The notes below the pieces were generated by a model. That model had not been told where the DNA came from, searched no databases, and was given only the letters and a program-made list of their open reading frames with translations. From Vicingus serpentipes (lineage in GTDB: Bacteria; Bacteroidota; Bacteroidia; Flavobacteriales_E; Vicingaceae), in contig NZ_VOOS01000001.1 of assembly GCF_007993035.1 (NCBI RefSeq), forward strand, positions 682,001-746,000: a DNA stretch of 64,000 bases. Reading direction: 5' to 3'. Positions 10,501-18,535 of this stretch are shown here, in pieces. The first letter of the stretch is position 1, and each line of letters starts with the position of its first letter. A program made the translations under genes and the position numbers.

Positions 10501-10834
10501 GTTTAAAACTTGTATGAACTTCTACTCCTCCTGCAATTACGCCCCTCCCAGAGGCATAAACCATTAAATACCCACCAGCAGGAATACCTATGGATCCTGG
10601 GATTTGAAATTTTGTAGGATTGCTGGCTTTATCACTTAAATAAAATCCATTTAAATCTAATGCCGTTCCCGTAGGATTATATATTTCAACCCAATCTTCA
10701 AATTCGCCAAAAAAATCAGGATCTCCTCCGCTTGTAGAATTAGCACAAGAGTATTCATTAATAACAACTTGAGAGAATGCAATATGGTTAAAATGCAAAA
10801 CAATCAAAAGCAATAAAATCGATATTATTCTCAT
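7538..10834 (-). CDS. Large secreted CotH/lamin-tail protein with InlB-type repeats and CHU_C C-terminal domain
   Basis: This is a 1098-residue multidomain surface or secreted protein. Order: signal peptide 1-21; lamin-tail domain about 22-145 (VVINEYSCANS, WVEIYNPTGTALDLNGFYL); a chitobiase-type C-terminal/FN3-like domain about 175-255 (DIYYTTDGSEPTTSS); a CotH kinase-like domain about 290-640 with NGQYWGVYETREKV and WDMDAVFG near residue 523; four divergent InlB B-type repeats spaced about 85 residues starting near 657, 745, 828 and 915 (each ending like DSIIAHF); and a CHU_C domain from about 1012 (FSPNGDGNNDILYVYGG). CHU_C domains direct type IX secretion. It is directly followed by PorP/SprF. 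Whether the CotH domain phosphorylates anything here is unknown. Confidence 0.9.
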   Translation of the reverse strand: MRIISILLLLIVLHFNHIAFSQVVINEYSCANSTSGGDPDFFGEFEDWVEIYNPTGTALDLNGFYLSDKASNPTKFQIPGSIGIPAGGYLMVYASGRGVIAGGVEVHTSFKLTQTKHEKIILADPSGTIIDSLTIKNHQLLHSRGRTSDGSTEWGVFTNSTPGTANTGVFQEYASTPILSVFPGFYPSAQSVSITTPDSNVDIYYTTDGSEPTTSSALYSGAINIATTTVLRAKAFSTDPSILPSFIETNTYFINSPHTVPVISISGDDLLTLLNGTQIEPFGALEFFDRTGVMQTEVTGEFNKHGNDSWAYDQRGLDFISRDQHGYNNALHHQLFHHKSRDEFQRIILKPGASDNYPFENGGAHIRDPYVQTLSQLGKLKLDERSYDACILYVNGQYWGVYETREKVDDNDFTDYYYKQDEKYKSSPEYIQFLKTWGGTWEKFGAPNAQNDWNDLLNFITTNNMAIPANFDYVDSLYNWKSLVDYFCLNSYIVNKDWLNWNTAWWRGIDPTGDKKKWRYTLWDMDAVFGHYVNYTGIPDTSPNAGPCDAENLPDPGGEGHTVIMQELLNNPIFEQYYISRYIDLGNTVFSCDNMIPLLDSLVGMIAPEMPGQIARWGGSMAEWQQNVQDMRDFIITRCVTVDDGLVDCYNLSGPYPVKFNVNPAGAGEIEINSTTPTNYVFEGDYFGGIDILLNANSNTGYTFSHWEIFNHTLDSALTNDKNSLQITQSDSIIAHFIVEDSTYIAFDVFPVGSGDIDIDGFMPAGYVYSDYYPTLSTIDLTAIPQPGYVFDYWESLSTSFTPDSLNPTVQITADLADSIVAHFIILETFDIVYNVNPILGGDISVNTVIPPTYPDYQNYTTNDLVTLVAIPQMGYIFDHWESSVLGFNPDEFTANATITVTSDDSIVAHFLYIDTFDITFNVSPIGAGNVEANAFIPPLYPYTERYITNTAINLFEYELLPETYSFDHWESRNHNILPSSSSALANFNVLSDDTIIAVYIEIPIPPKQGAQFPGAFSPNGDGNNDILYVYGGQIETISVSIYNRWGELVWETDDETEGWDGTYEGKEASAGVYVYKMKVSYWEGDFETKSGNITLIR

Positions 10835-10918
10835 AATAAAAACAAGTTAATTTCTAAAGTTAACATTTTTTTAAAGATATAATAATATATAAAATTGATC
10901 TTACTTGTACTCCTATTA

Positions 10919-11311
10919 TTACTTCTTTCGCTCTATAACATAATGAGTTATAATTAAAGACTCTCCTTTAAGTGAATAAACATCCACTAACCTCCAGCCA
11001 TTAGATTTTAAGGTATTGAGAACAGATACTATAGAATTCATTCCATTAAAGCCTTTAGATATAACTTCGGCACCATTATTATTTCCAGTAAACACTGCTA
11101 AACGAGCTAAACTAGAAGTACTTCCATCAGTTGTTCTAAATTCATCTTCGTTATTTAGTCTCACTTCCAAAATAGCATAATCACCTTTCTTCGTTAAACT
11201 TTTTAACTTACTTACAATATTTACTTCATTATCTTGAGCAAATGAAGCTATTGAAGTGAAAGCACAAAAAATAAGGATAATTATGCTTTTAATTTTAAAA
11301 AATTGCATCAT
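10919..11311 (-). CDS. Small secreted protein of unknown function
   Basis: This 130-residue protein has a signal peptide (hydrophobic stretch from about residue 6, cleavage after SFAQ near 26). The mature part is about 105 residues with a mixed alpha/beta pattern and ends with LKSNGWRLVDVYSLKGES and a strand-like THYVIERKK. I do not recognise a named family; the phrase about a lengthening or growing-tail helix followed by GWxLV recalls small periplasmic or surface proteins but this is not enough for a call. It lies 19 nt downstream of the SRPBCC/GyrI-like gene, so the two are probably co-transcribed. Confidence 0.75.
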   Translation of the reverse strand: MMQFFKIKSIIILIFCAFTSIASFAQDNEVNIVSKLKSLTKKGDYAILEVRLNNEDEFRTTDGSTSSLARLAVFTGNNNGAEVISKGFNGMNSIVSVLNTLKSNGWRLVDVYSLKGESLIITHYVIERKK

Positions 11312-11330
11312 AAATCAAAGGTAATTTAAA

Positions 11331-12242
11331 TTATTGAATTGGAAAATTGATTTGTGTTTCCCATTTTTCTGGATTTGCTTCTACTGCTGGATCTGTAACA
11401 TAAACTTCCCAAGGAGGACCAATTACCTGAACTTCATTTTTCCTCATCCATTCATTAATACTAAAATATGTTTCAGGTATCCTTTCATAAACACCATAGT
11501 GAGTAGCTGTTACATAATTACCAACAGGAATATAGTTTAAATTAACCCTATCTGTAAAAACACCAACTGAATCTTTTAACTGAATTCCAGCTTCAATATC
11601 CACTATAGTATCTGACCAATAATGATAAATAACTAATGGTGCTAAATCAGACACAACATTATACTGATCCATAAATTCATTAATTTCAGCATAAAGTTTT
11701 CCATGAATATTACTCATTTCCATTTGATTCACTGTATCGCGAATAGAAAAATACCATTGTTTTTCTGCTAAAAATTGTTTTGAAACTTTTCCGCTATTAA
11801 TTTGAGGAAGATTTTCCGTATAATTTTTTAAGCTAATTAATTCTTCCTCTAAATTTTTCATTAACAATTCCTCAACAAACAAACCTCTAAATTTTGCAAA
11901 TGGATTAAATCCAAATGAGGATTCAATCTTCCATTTCAATTCAACTTCACTCTCTAATTCGTTTAATGAAAGAATCTCTTTAGTCTCATTATCACCAATA
12001 TCAGTGTTATACTCAACAGCTTGTTTAGTCTCATTATTTCCTAAAGTATAGTTTTTATCAATCCAAACAGACCATTTAACTATGTTTTCTAAATTAATAA
12101 GTTGCTTAAGTAATAATTCGGGCTTAGTCTTTATTAAAATTGATTGTTCTACTTTAACTGACGAAGGCAAAAAAAGAGATACTAAAAAGACTAATAAAAA
12201 GAGAATAGCAACTACAAATGTTAATCGTTTTATATAATTCAT
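11331..12242 (-). CDS. Membrane-anchored SRPBCC / GyrI-like ligand-binding protein
   Basis: This 303-residue protein has one N-terminal membrane segment (about residues 8-27), then a region starting VKVEQSILIKTKPELLLKQL that fits the START/SRPBCC (polyketide cyclase-like) fold, and a C-terminal half (about 150-303) resembling GyrI-like small-molecule-binding domains, with YGVYERIPETYFSINEWM and GPPWEVYVTDP. Such fusions are seen in Bacteroidota; no catalytic role can be assigned. The orientation would put the ligand-binding parts in the periplasm. It heads a two-gene unit with the small secreted protein downstream. Confidence 0.78.
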   Translation of the reverse strand: MNYIKRLTFVVAILFLLVFLVSLFLPSSVKVEQSILIKTKPELLLKQLINLENIVKWSVWIDKNYTLGNNETKQAVEYNTDIGDNETKEILSLNELESEVELKWKIESSFGFNPFAKFRGLFVEELLMKNLEEELISLKNYTENLPQINSGKVSKQFLAEKQWYFSIRDTVNQMEMSNIHGKLYAEINEFMDQYNVVSDLAPLVIYHYWSDTIVDIEAGIQLKDSVGVFTDRVNLNYIPVGNYVTATHYGVYERIPETYFSINEWMRKNEVQVIGPPWEVYVTDPAVEANPEKWETQINFPIQ

Positions 12243-12365
12243 TTACCACAATAATTTATGAGTATAAAAGTAAAACTTATAAAATTAACCAGCCCTAATA
12301 AAAAGAAACTATTTGTTAAATTTTAACCAAGAAAATATTTTTTTATTACCTTGCTCATCCTTTGG

Positions 12366-13397
12366 ATGAAAAAAATGAAACTTTTATTTAAAATATCATT
12401 GTTTTTTTTATTGAGCTTTTTTAGCTTTCAGACAAGTTTATGTCATAATAATTCTGATGAAACTAAACACAAAAAAGACACTGTTTCGGCATTAGTTATA
12501 AACCCAAAAAACCCTTTATACGCCAACCTATCTAACCTTTCAGGAAATGAAATCATAAATTTAATAGACTCATTACTTGATGAAAAGAACTTACCACAAA
12601 ATCTTATTAAAGAAATAAACGATTACGCTGAAAGCAGATTACTTGAGCACGATTTTTACGTTTCACTAACTAATTATTATGAAGATTCTCCTATCCCATC
12701 AAATTCAATGTATGGAAAGTGGGACACAAAAAACATTTTACCTTACGATGAATCGATTACGAAAAATGACTCTTCATTAACTTTAACTTTAGTTGACACT
12801 TCTAATTTCTGCAATTTTGTTGCTCCAATTCAAGATCCTGTAGTGACATCAAATTTTGGATGGAGAGATGGTAGAAATCACAATGGAATAGACTTAGACT
12901 TGCAAGTTTGGGATCCTGTTGCTGCTTCTTTTGATGGTATGGTTAGAATAGCTTTACATCACCCAAATTATGGTAGAGTTGTGGTAATAAGACATTATAA
13001 TGGGCTAGAGACTCTATATGCTCATTTACACCGACTAAAAGTTAAAACGGGCGACATTGTTGAGGCAGGTCAAATCATTGGTCTCGGAGGTAGTTCTGGA
13101 CGCTCAACAGGAAGTCACTTACATTTTGAGGTCAGATTTAAAGGAAAACCATTAAATCCAAAACATTTAATTTCATTTAAAAAGAACACGTTAATTAGCG
13201 ACTCTCTTGAATTAACAAAGCGTAAATACAGTTACACAGCTCTTCCTTTAGGTATAGAATATCATACTATTGCTCGTGGAGATTTTATGTATAAAATAGC
13301 CAGTAGATATGGAATTAGTGTTGATGAACTATGCTCTTTAAATGGAATTAACAGAAATAAAGTTTTAATCGTTGGCAGAAAATTACGTATCAAGTAA
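12366..13397 (+). CDS. M23 family metallopeptidase with C-terminal LysM domain
   Basis: This is a 343-residue secreted peptidoglycan-directed endopeptidase candidate. A signal peptide covers about the first 25-30 residues. The M23 domain (about 155-270) has the zinc ligands HNGIDLD and HLHFEV, with the typical YGRVVVIRHYNG and ETLYAHLHRL segments, so the active site looks complete. A single LysM peptidoglycan-binding motif follows at the C-terminus (ASRYGISVDELCSLNGIN). The frame is open from a TTG at 12351, but ATG 12366 (or 12375) gives a normal signal peptide and is preferred. The next gene begins at the base after the stop codon. Confidence 0.9.
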   Translation: MKKMKLLFKISLFFLLSFFSFQTSLCHNNSDETKHKKDTVSALVINPKNPLYANLSNLSGNEIINLIDSLLDEKNLPQNLIKEINDYAESRLLEHDFYVSLTNYYEDSPIPSNSMYGKWDTKNILPYDESITKNDSSLTLTLVDTSNFCNFVAPIQDPVVTSNFGWRDGRNHNGIDLDLQVWDPVAASFDGMVRIALHHPNYGRVVVIRHYNGLETLYAHLHRLKVKTGDIVEAGQIIGLGGSSGRSTGSHLHFEVRFKGKPLNPKHLISFKKNTLISDSLELTKRKYSYTALPLGIEYHTIARGDFMYKIASRYGISVDELCSLNGINRNKVLIVGRKLRIK

Positions 13398-13733
13398 ATG
13401 ATAAACATCACAAATTACAACGAACACCCTACCAGAAAAGCTTACACTATTTTTCATTTTTTTAAAACCGAAAGAGCAAATTATTTCAAGGAATTATTAA
13501 TCGAACAAAATATTTGGTTTGAATCTGAAATTGAAGAACAACCAGAAAAAACAATCTATTTTTTTGGCATTAAAAACAGAGACCTCAAAAAAGTAGAACG
13601 AATTAATTACCTAGTCAGTGCAAGATACAGGAAGCCAACAATATCTAATAGATACTTAAGTTGGAGTCTTTATGTTTTTGCAATTTTAGTTTTTATACTT
13701 GCTATAATGGGTTATATCAATACTAAAACCTAA
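13398..13733 (+). CDS. Small membrane protein of unknown function
   Basis: This 111-residue protein has a soluble, charged N-terminal part (about 1-85) and one C-terminal membrane segment (about 88-107, LYVFAILVFILAIMGYI). The N-terminal half includes FKTERANYFKELLIEQNIWFESEIE, resembling short modules in which a helix packs on strands, but I cannot name the family. The ATG directly abuts the stop of the M23 peptidase, which points to translational coupling and perhaps a role in the cell envelope. Its last 11 nt overlap the convergent FadL-type gene. Confidence 0.75.
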   Translation: MINITNYNEHPTRKAYTIFHFFKTERANYFKELLIEQNIWFESEIEEQPEKTIYFFGIKNRDLKKVERINYLVSARYRKPTISNRYLSWSLYVFAILVFILAIMGYINTKT

Positions 13734-15192
13734 ACCCTAAAGTAAAAGTAATATAGTGATTTCTTAAATCTGTAGACGCAAAATCAGATTGACTCTCTAC
13801 AATTGTTGTTTGGTTTTTTTGCATTTTTAAAGCATAAGCAATATCAAAATAATAATCATCTTCCTTTATTCCTGCTCCAATTGAATACGTACTTGAGCTA
13901 TTATCAACATTAAACGAATTTTTTAATGGATCTCCTTGATAACGATATCCAGCTCTCAACCTAAAGGGGTCTAACCTCCACTCTGAACCAACTCTAACAT
14001 TTTGTGTTAATTGAAAATTATTTCTAACACTTTCATTTTCATCAGAAAAATTATACCCATCTGTTTCATAACTATTATCTGCCTTTAAACGACCAGTTGT
14101 ATAATCTACTAATTCATAATCAACATTAATTACTCCATAAGAGCCTACAATAAAAGCGGCGCTACTAATAAATCGATATGGAGTAGTCATTATATAATTA
14201 TAAGTTCCATAAGGTGTTGAATACTCATAAATAGTTCCATCTTTCATTTCTGATTGAATTGTAGAATTATAATCATCCGATAAAGCATATACAGTTGGTG
14301 TATGAAATGCCAAACCTAACCTTACCCAATCTGTTGCTTTATAAATCATTCCCAACTTAAAGTTAAAACCTGCTCCAGATGTTTTCACATAATCACGCAT
14401 AGTAAATGATTTAAATTCGCTCAGCGTATCACTTTCGCTTACCGTCTCTGTATAATTTTTATCATAAACATATCGAATTGTTGGTATACCAAATGAGGCA
14501 CCTAAAAACAATTTATCAGCATAATTCCCTCCAAAAGCAAAAAACATCTCACCAGTTCCTCCTCTTGTCTCATACGTTGTAAATTGTTCGATATCAGTAG
14601 AATTAACAAATACATTGTCATACTGTAAAGAATCTCCTGCAATTGGATTTACTAAATAGGTTTGATAAGGCAAGTTTGCTGTAAATGGATAGCTATATTC
14701 TATATCTCCATCAAAAGTTCCTCCATTAGCATTTAACTCATCAGTAAATTGAGTTAATAAACTTTGATTGGTTTCTCCTTTAGCAGAAATACTTGTATTA
14801 AAATTATTTGTTCGATTATATCCCATTCCAAAACTAGCACTTTGCCAATTACCAACACCATCAAAATTTACAACCAAACCAATATTCGAAAAATGAAAAT
14901 TCAATTTTCCATCATCTATTATATTACCATCCAATTTGCTTTCAGAAAAATTATAATGAAAAGCAGGAGTAAAAGAAATATCCGAGCTTTTATAAACTCC
15001 TATAGCTCCTGGATTAACACTTATTGAAGACATATTTGCTCCTAAAGCTCCAAAAGAACCCCCCATTGCATTAAACCTAGCATCTCCATGGTATTCAACA
15101 TTAGAATATCTTAATACATCAAATTCATTTTGAGCTTGAGCAAGATTTAATCCACCAAGCATCAAAAAAACTCCTATTGCTAATTTTTTCAT
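13723..15192 (-). CDS. OmpP1/FadL family outer-membrane transport protein
   Basis: This 489-residue protein has a signal peptide (MKKLAIGVFLMLGGLNLAQAQ), then the FadL/TodX-like N-terminal hatch region with GDARFNAMGGSFGALGANMS and SVNPGAIGVY, followed by a long beta-strand pattern ending in an aromatic C-terminal strand (YITFTLGFRF), as expected for an outer-membrane barrel. FadL proteins import hydrophobic compounds; the ligand here is unknown. The frame is open from TTG 15216, but the ATG at 15192 starts a normal signal peptide. It follows the low-complexity secreted gene by 24 nt. Confidence 0.88.
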   Translation of the reverse strand: MKKLAIGVFLMLGGLNLAQAQNEFDVLRYSNVEYHGDARFNAMGGSFGALGANMSSISVNPGAIGVYKSSDISFTPAFHYNFSESKLDGNIIDDGKLNFHFSNIGLVVNFDGVGNWQSASFGMGYNRTNNFNTSISAKGETNQSLLTQFTDELNANGGTFDGDIEYSYPFTANLPYQTYLVNPIAGDSLQYDNVFVNSTDIEQFTTYETRGGTGEMFFAFGGNYADKLFLGASFGIPTIRYVYDKNYTETVSESDTLSEFKSFTMRDYVKTSGAGFNFKLGMIYKATDWVRLGLAFHTPTVYALSDDYNSTIQSEMKDGTIYEYSTPYGTYNYIMTTPYRFISSAAFIVGSYGVINVDYELVDYTTGRLKADNSYETDGYNFSDENESVRNNFQLTQNVRVGSEWRLDPFRLRAGYRYQGDPLKNSFNVDNSSSTYSIGAGIKEDDYYFDIAYALKMQKNQTTIVESQSDFASTDLRNHYITFTLGFRF

Positions 15193-15216
15193 CTTCTTCT
15201 TTTTTAATACTTGCAA

Positions 15217-16542
15217 TTATCTTGGTCTTCTTCCTGAACTACTTCCTCCTCCAGAGCTACCTCTATTATAATTACCTCCCGACGGCCTACTATATGAGTT
15301 ACTTGGTCTCGAATAGTTTGTGTTCGTTTTTGGTTTATTATACGTCGGTTTTGTTGCAGGCTTTGTATATGTTCTTGGTTTAGAAGCACCATTATTACGA
15401 GGCTGACTATTTCCTCCATTATTAATTGTTCTTGGCTTATTATAACCAGATGGACTTCCTGTATTTCCTGTATTAATCCTAGGCTTGTTATAATTTAAAT
15501 TATCATTAGTTCTTGGCCTTGGAGTCGTATTAGGAATAGTTCTAGGCTTATTATATCCGTTATTACCACTATTCGTATTTGTGGAAGTTCGTGGAATTAC
15601 TTTTGGAGAGCCAGCTGTTCTTGGCTGTGAATAAGTATTCGAATTTGTAGTTCTAGGTTTAACTTGAGTTCCGTTATTTACAACTCCTGTTCTAGGTCGA
15701 ACTGAATTTGTATTTAAGTTATTCGACTTAACAGCTGCTTCATATTTTTCTCCAAACGTTCTTCCTTTTCCTATTGAAGGTTTATTAGATGTTGAAGGAG
15801 AAACTATACTTGAACCACTTGGACGTGAACCTTTTCCATAACCTGAATAACCTGAGCTCCCCCCTCTATGACCATAATAATGACTATTTCGGTCATAACT
15901 ATTGTAGTAATTATTTGCATAATAACCATTATTAAACCCATGATTATATCCATTCCAGTAAGAATTTCCATAATAACCAAAGTTATTAAAACCCCACCCC
16001 CAAGAATAACCTCCATACCAACCTGAATTCCATGACCAACCAAAATTCCAATTCCAAGGTCTTGGATTCCACCATCCATAACTAGTGTATAAGCTAACTC
16101 CGTAGTTAAATGGATTATTATCATACCAATAATAATTTGTGTAACAATCATCATAGTAACTATATCTAGCGTAAGGTCTGTGAAACCTTCTTATTCTTGA
16201 AGAATATTCATAATCATAATACTCATTAGAATAATCATAATTATCACCACTATAATAATTATTTGTTACTCTTAAATTACCATCCTCATCTTCATAATAA
16301 GTAGTACTATCAGTAATACCCATTCGTTCATTATATCTATCTTGAGCTTCTTGTTCGATGGAATTTGTATAATAATCAGTTGCTGTAGAATACTCATCAT
16401 CTGAAACTTTTTCATCTACAGGAGCTATTACTACTTCCTTATTCTTTTTTTTGCTCGATGGATAAAAATCGTCTTGAGCAAAAACATTACCTATTAATAG
16501 CAAGAATGCTAATGGTAATCCTATAATTTTAATTGTTTTCAT
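15217..16542 (-). CDS. Secreted Tyr/Gly/Asn/Trp-rich protein with PRT-type repeats
   Basis: This 441-residue protein of unknown function starts with a signal peptide ending near VFAQ. It has an acidic linker with DYYTNSIEQEAQDRY, then a central segment (about 110-245) extremely rich in Tyr, Asn, Gly and Trp, and a C-terminal half rich in Pro, Arg, Thr, Asn and Ser with many copies of the short motif (K/R)PRT, ending in SSGRRPR. It looks intrinsically disordered. The start is ATG 16542; an AGGAGG at 16550-16555 on this strand gives a near-ideal Shine-Dalgarno site with 7-nt spacing, unusual for this phylum. The upstream gene 16618-16965 shares its N-terminal pattern. Confidence 0.8.
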   Translation of the reverse strand: MKTIKIIGLPLAFLLLIGNVFAQDDFYPSSKKKNKEVVIAPVDEKVSDDEYSTATDYYTNSIEQEAQDRYNERMGITDSTTYYEDEDGNLRVTNNYYSGDNYDYSNEYYDYEYSSRIRRFHRPYARYSYYDDCYTNYYWYDNNPFNYGVSLYTSYGWWNPRPWNWNFGWSWNSGWYGGYSWGWGFNNFGYYGNSYWNGYNHGFNNGYYANNYYNSYDRNSHYYGHRGGSSGYSGYGKGSRPSGSSIVSPSTSNKPSIGKGRTFGEKYEAAVKSNNLNTNSVRPRTGVVNNGTQVKPRTTNSNTYSQPRTAGSPKVIPRTSTNTNSGNNGYNKPRTIPNTTPRPRTNDNLNYNKPRINTGNTGSPSGYNKPRTINNGGNSQPRNNGASKPRTYTKPATKPTYNKPKTNTNYSRPSNSYSRPSGGNYNRGSSGGGSSSGRRPR

Positions 16543-16549
16543 AATCAAT

Positions 16550-16555
16550 CCTCCT
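16550..16555 (-). promoter_or_regulatory. Strong Shine-Dalgarno sequence (AGGAGG)
   Basis: On the minus strand AGGAGG lies 7 nt before the ATG of the low-complexity secreted protein. Genes nearby generally lack purine-rich ribosome sites, as is normal in Bacteroidota, so this one stands out and supports ATG 16542 over the upstream in-frame TTG at 16548. Confidence 0.6.
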
Positions 16556-16617
16556 ACTTTGTTAAACTTGGATATTTGTTAATTTTCTGTTAAATAACCA
16601 AATACTATGCCAAAACT

Positions 16618-16965
16618 TTATTGCCAAAAGGCGACAACGATAAAGGCTGCATTAACAATTACATCAAAAAAAAATTCTGCAGCAAATTCAGCCCTATTTC
16701 TTCTTTGTTGTTTTCTTCTTTGCTCTTCAAACACTTCTTCTTCATCAGTAATAACTTCGTCATTATTTTCAATACTATTATCAAAATAGTCTCGCTCTGT
16801 TGTATATCCATCAATATTATTACTATCAGAACTAGCATAAGTATTAAAAATTACTGATGTATTGTTTTCTTTTGATGATTCATTGTAAAATTCATCCTGA
16901 GCAAAAACATTTTTACTCATTAAAAATAAAATGAGAACGAAAAAGAGCAGTTTAATTATATTCAT
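16618..16965 (-). CDS. Small secreted or membrane protein, related N-terminally to its downstream neighbour
   Basis: This 115-residue protein starts with a signal-like segment (MNIIKLLFFVLILFLMSKNVFAQ). Its mature N-terminus DEFYNESSKENN and later DYFDNSIENNDE correspond to DDFYPSSKKKNK and DYYTNSIEQEAQ in the next gene, so the two look like paralogues with different C-termini. Here the C-terminus is a basic stretch (EEQRRKQQRRNRAEFAAE) followed by a hydrophobic segment (about 98-115), a possible membrane anchor. ATG 16965 is preferred over an upstream GTG-type extension to 17001. It lies 75 nt before the neighbour on the same strand. Function unknown. Confidence 0.7.
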   Translation of the reverse strand: MNIIKLLFFVLILFLMSKNVFAQDEFYNESSKENNTSVIFNTYASSDSNNIDGYTTERDYFDNSIENNDEVITDEEEVFEEQRRKQQRRNRAEFAAEFFFDVIVNAAFIVVAFWQ

Positions 16966-17007
16966 TACAGTTAGTTTATAAAAATCGATTAATTTTACCA
17001 ATCTTAA

Positions 17008-17029
17008 AATTAAGGGTTAACACTTAATT
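17008..17029. repeat. Inverted repeat between divergent genes
   Basis: AATTAAG and CTTAATT form 7-bp arms around an 8-nt centre that contains GTTAAC. The site lies in the 86-nt gap between the minus-strand secreted gene and proS, where an operator could sit. In AT-rich DNA a 7-bp match can arise by chance. Confidence 0.3.
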
Positions 17030-17051
17030 GCAATAATTATACCTAAAATAA

Positions 17052-18524
17052 ATGGCAAAAGATTTCACATCAAGAAGCGAAGATTATTCGCAGTGGTACA
17101 ACGAATTAGTAAACAAAGCTGACTTAGCTGAACATTCAGCAGTTAGAGGATGTATGGTAATTAAACCCTATGGCTACGCTATATGGGAAAAAATGCAAGC
17201 TGAATTAGACCGAAAGTTTAAAGCAACTGGGCATCAAAACGCTTACTTTCCTTTATTCATTCCTAAATCATACTTAAGTAAAGAGGCTGACCATGTTGAA
17301 GGATTTGCTAAAGAATGTGCTGTAGTAACTCATTATAGATTAAAAAATGCTGAAGATGGTAGCGGTGTTATTGTTGATCCAGATGCTAAATTGGAGGAAG
17401 AGTTAATTATTAGACCTACTTCTGAAACCATTATCTGGAACACATACAAAGGGTGGATTCAGTCTTATAGAGATTTACCTTTATTAATTAATCAATGGGC
17501 AAATGTTGTAAGATGGGAAATGAGAACTCGCTTATTTTTAAGAACTGCTGAGTTTTTATGGCAAGAAGGGCACACAGCTCATTCTACTAAAGAAGAAGCT
17601 ATTGCTGAAACAGAACAAATGTTAGATGTTTATGCTGAATTTGCCGAAAAGTTTATGGCTATGCCTGTAATTAAAGGTGTAAAAACAGCGAATGAACGAT
17701 TTGCTGGAGCATTAGAAACATATTGTATTGAAGCTTTAATGCAAGATGGAAAAGCTTTACAAGCTGGAACTTCTCACTTTTTAGGTCAAAATTTCGCAAA
17801 AGCATTTGATGTGAAATTTGCTAACAAGGAAGGTAAACAAGAATATGTATGGGCTACTTCTTGGGGTGTTTCCACTCGATTAATGGGTGCCTTAATTATG
17901 ACTCATTCAGATGATGAAGGTTTAGTACTACCTCCAAAACTAGCTCCTATCCAAGTCGTTATTGTTCCAATATATAAAGGAGAAGAGCAACTAGCTTTAA
18001 TTTCTGAGCACGCTAACAAAATTAAAAGTGAACTTGAAACCAAAGGAATTTCTGTTAAATATGATGATAGGGATACGCACAAACCAGGTTTTAAATTTGC
18101 TGAATACGAATTTAAAGGTGTTCCTGTAAGAATTGCAATGGGACCTAGAGATATTGAAAACGGAACAGTAGAAGTTGCTCGTAGAGACACTAAAGAAAAA
18201 GAGACTTTACAACAAAAAGACATAGCTAATAAAATAGATCATTTACTTACAAATATTCAAGAAAACCTTTACCAAAAAGCAATTGATTTTAGAGAAGAAA
18301 ATACCTTTAAAGCTGATTCATGGGTAGAATTTGAAGAACACCTTAGCAAAGGTGGCTTTATAAGCGCGCATTGGGATGGAACGCCAGAAACAGAAGATAA
18401 AATAAAGGAATTAACAAAAGCTACCATTCGTTGCATTCCCTTAAACAATAAGCTAGAAGAAGGTAAATGCGTTTTAACTGGGTCTCCATCTAAACAACGT
18501 GTAATTTTTGCTAAGGCATATTAA
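17052..18524 (+). CDS. proS: Prolyl-tRNA synthetase
   Basis: This 490-residue class II synthetase charges tRNA-Pro. It is of the short archaeal/eukaryotic-like type without the editing insertion found in E. coli ProRS. Visible landmarks are the catalytic segment [18 protein letters not shown], motif 2 with [20 protein letters not shown], the [10 protein letters not shown] and [16 protein letters not shown] segments, an anticodon-binding domain from about residue 285 ([12 protein letters not shown]), and the conserved C-terminal tyrosine (IFAKAY). The downstream unknown gene starts 11 nt after the stop, so they are likely co-transcribed. Confidence 0.96.
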   Translation: MAKDFTSRSEDYSQWYNELVNKADLAEHSAVRGCMVIKPYGYAIWEKMQAELDRKFKATGHQNAYFPLFIPKSYLSKEADHVEGFAKECAVVTHYRLKNAEDGSGVIVDPDAKLEEELIIRPTSETIIWNTYKGWIQSYRDLPLLINQWANVVRWEMRTRLFLRTAEFLWQEGHTAHSTKEEAIAETEQMLDVYAEFAEKFMAMPVIKGVKTANERFAGALETYCIEALMQDGKALQAGTSHFLGQNFAKAFDVKFANKEGKQEYVWATSWGVSTRLMGALIMTHSDDEGLVLPPKLAPIQVVIVPIYKGEEQLALISEHANKIKSELETKGISVKYDDRDTHKPGFKFAEYEFKGVPVRIAMGPRDIENGTVEVARRDTKEKETLQQKDIANKIDHLLTNIQENLYQKAIDFREENTFKADSWVEFEEHLSKGGFISAHWDGTPETEDKIKELTKATIRCIPLNNKLEEGKCVLTGSPSKQRVIFAKAY

Positions 18525-18535
18525 ATTTTAACCAA

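Noticed and set aside
12351-12365. TTG start for the M23 peptidase
   Set aside because: It adds residues before a good signal peptide, while ATG 12366 begins a normal one.
15804-16154. Long minus-strand ORF in another frame, rich in Met, Ile and Gly
   Set aside because: It overlaps the low-complexity secreted protein and is a by-product of its repetitive codons; it has no start context or recognisable fold.
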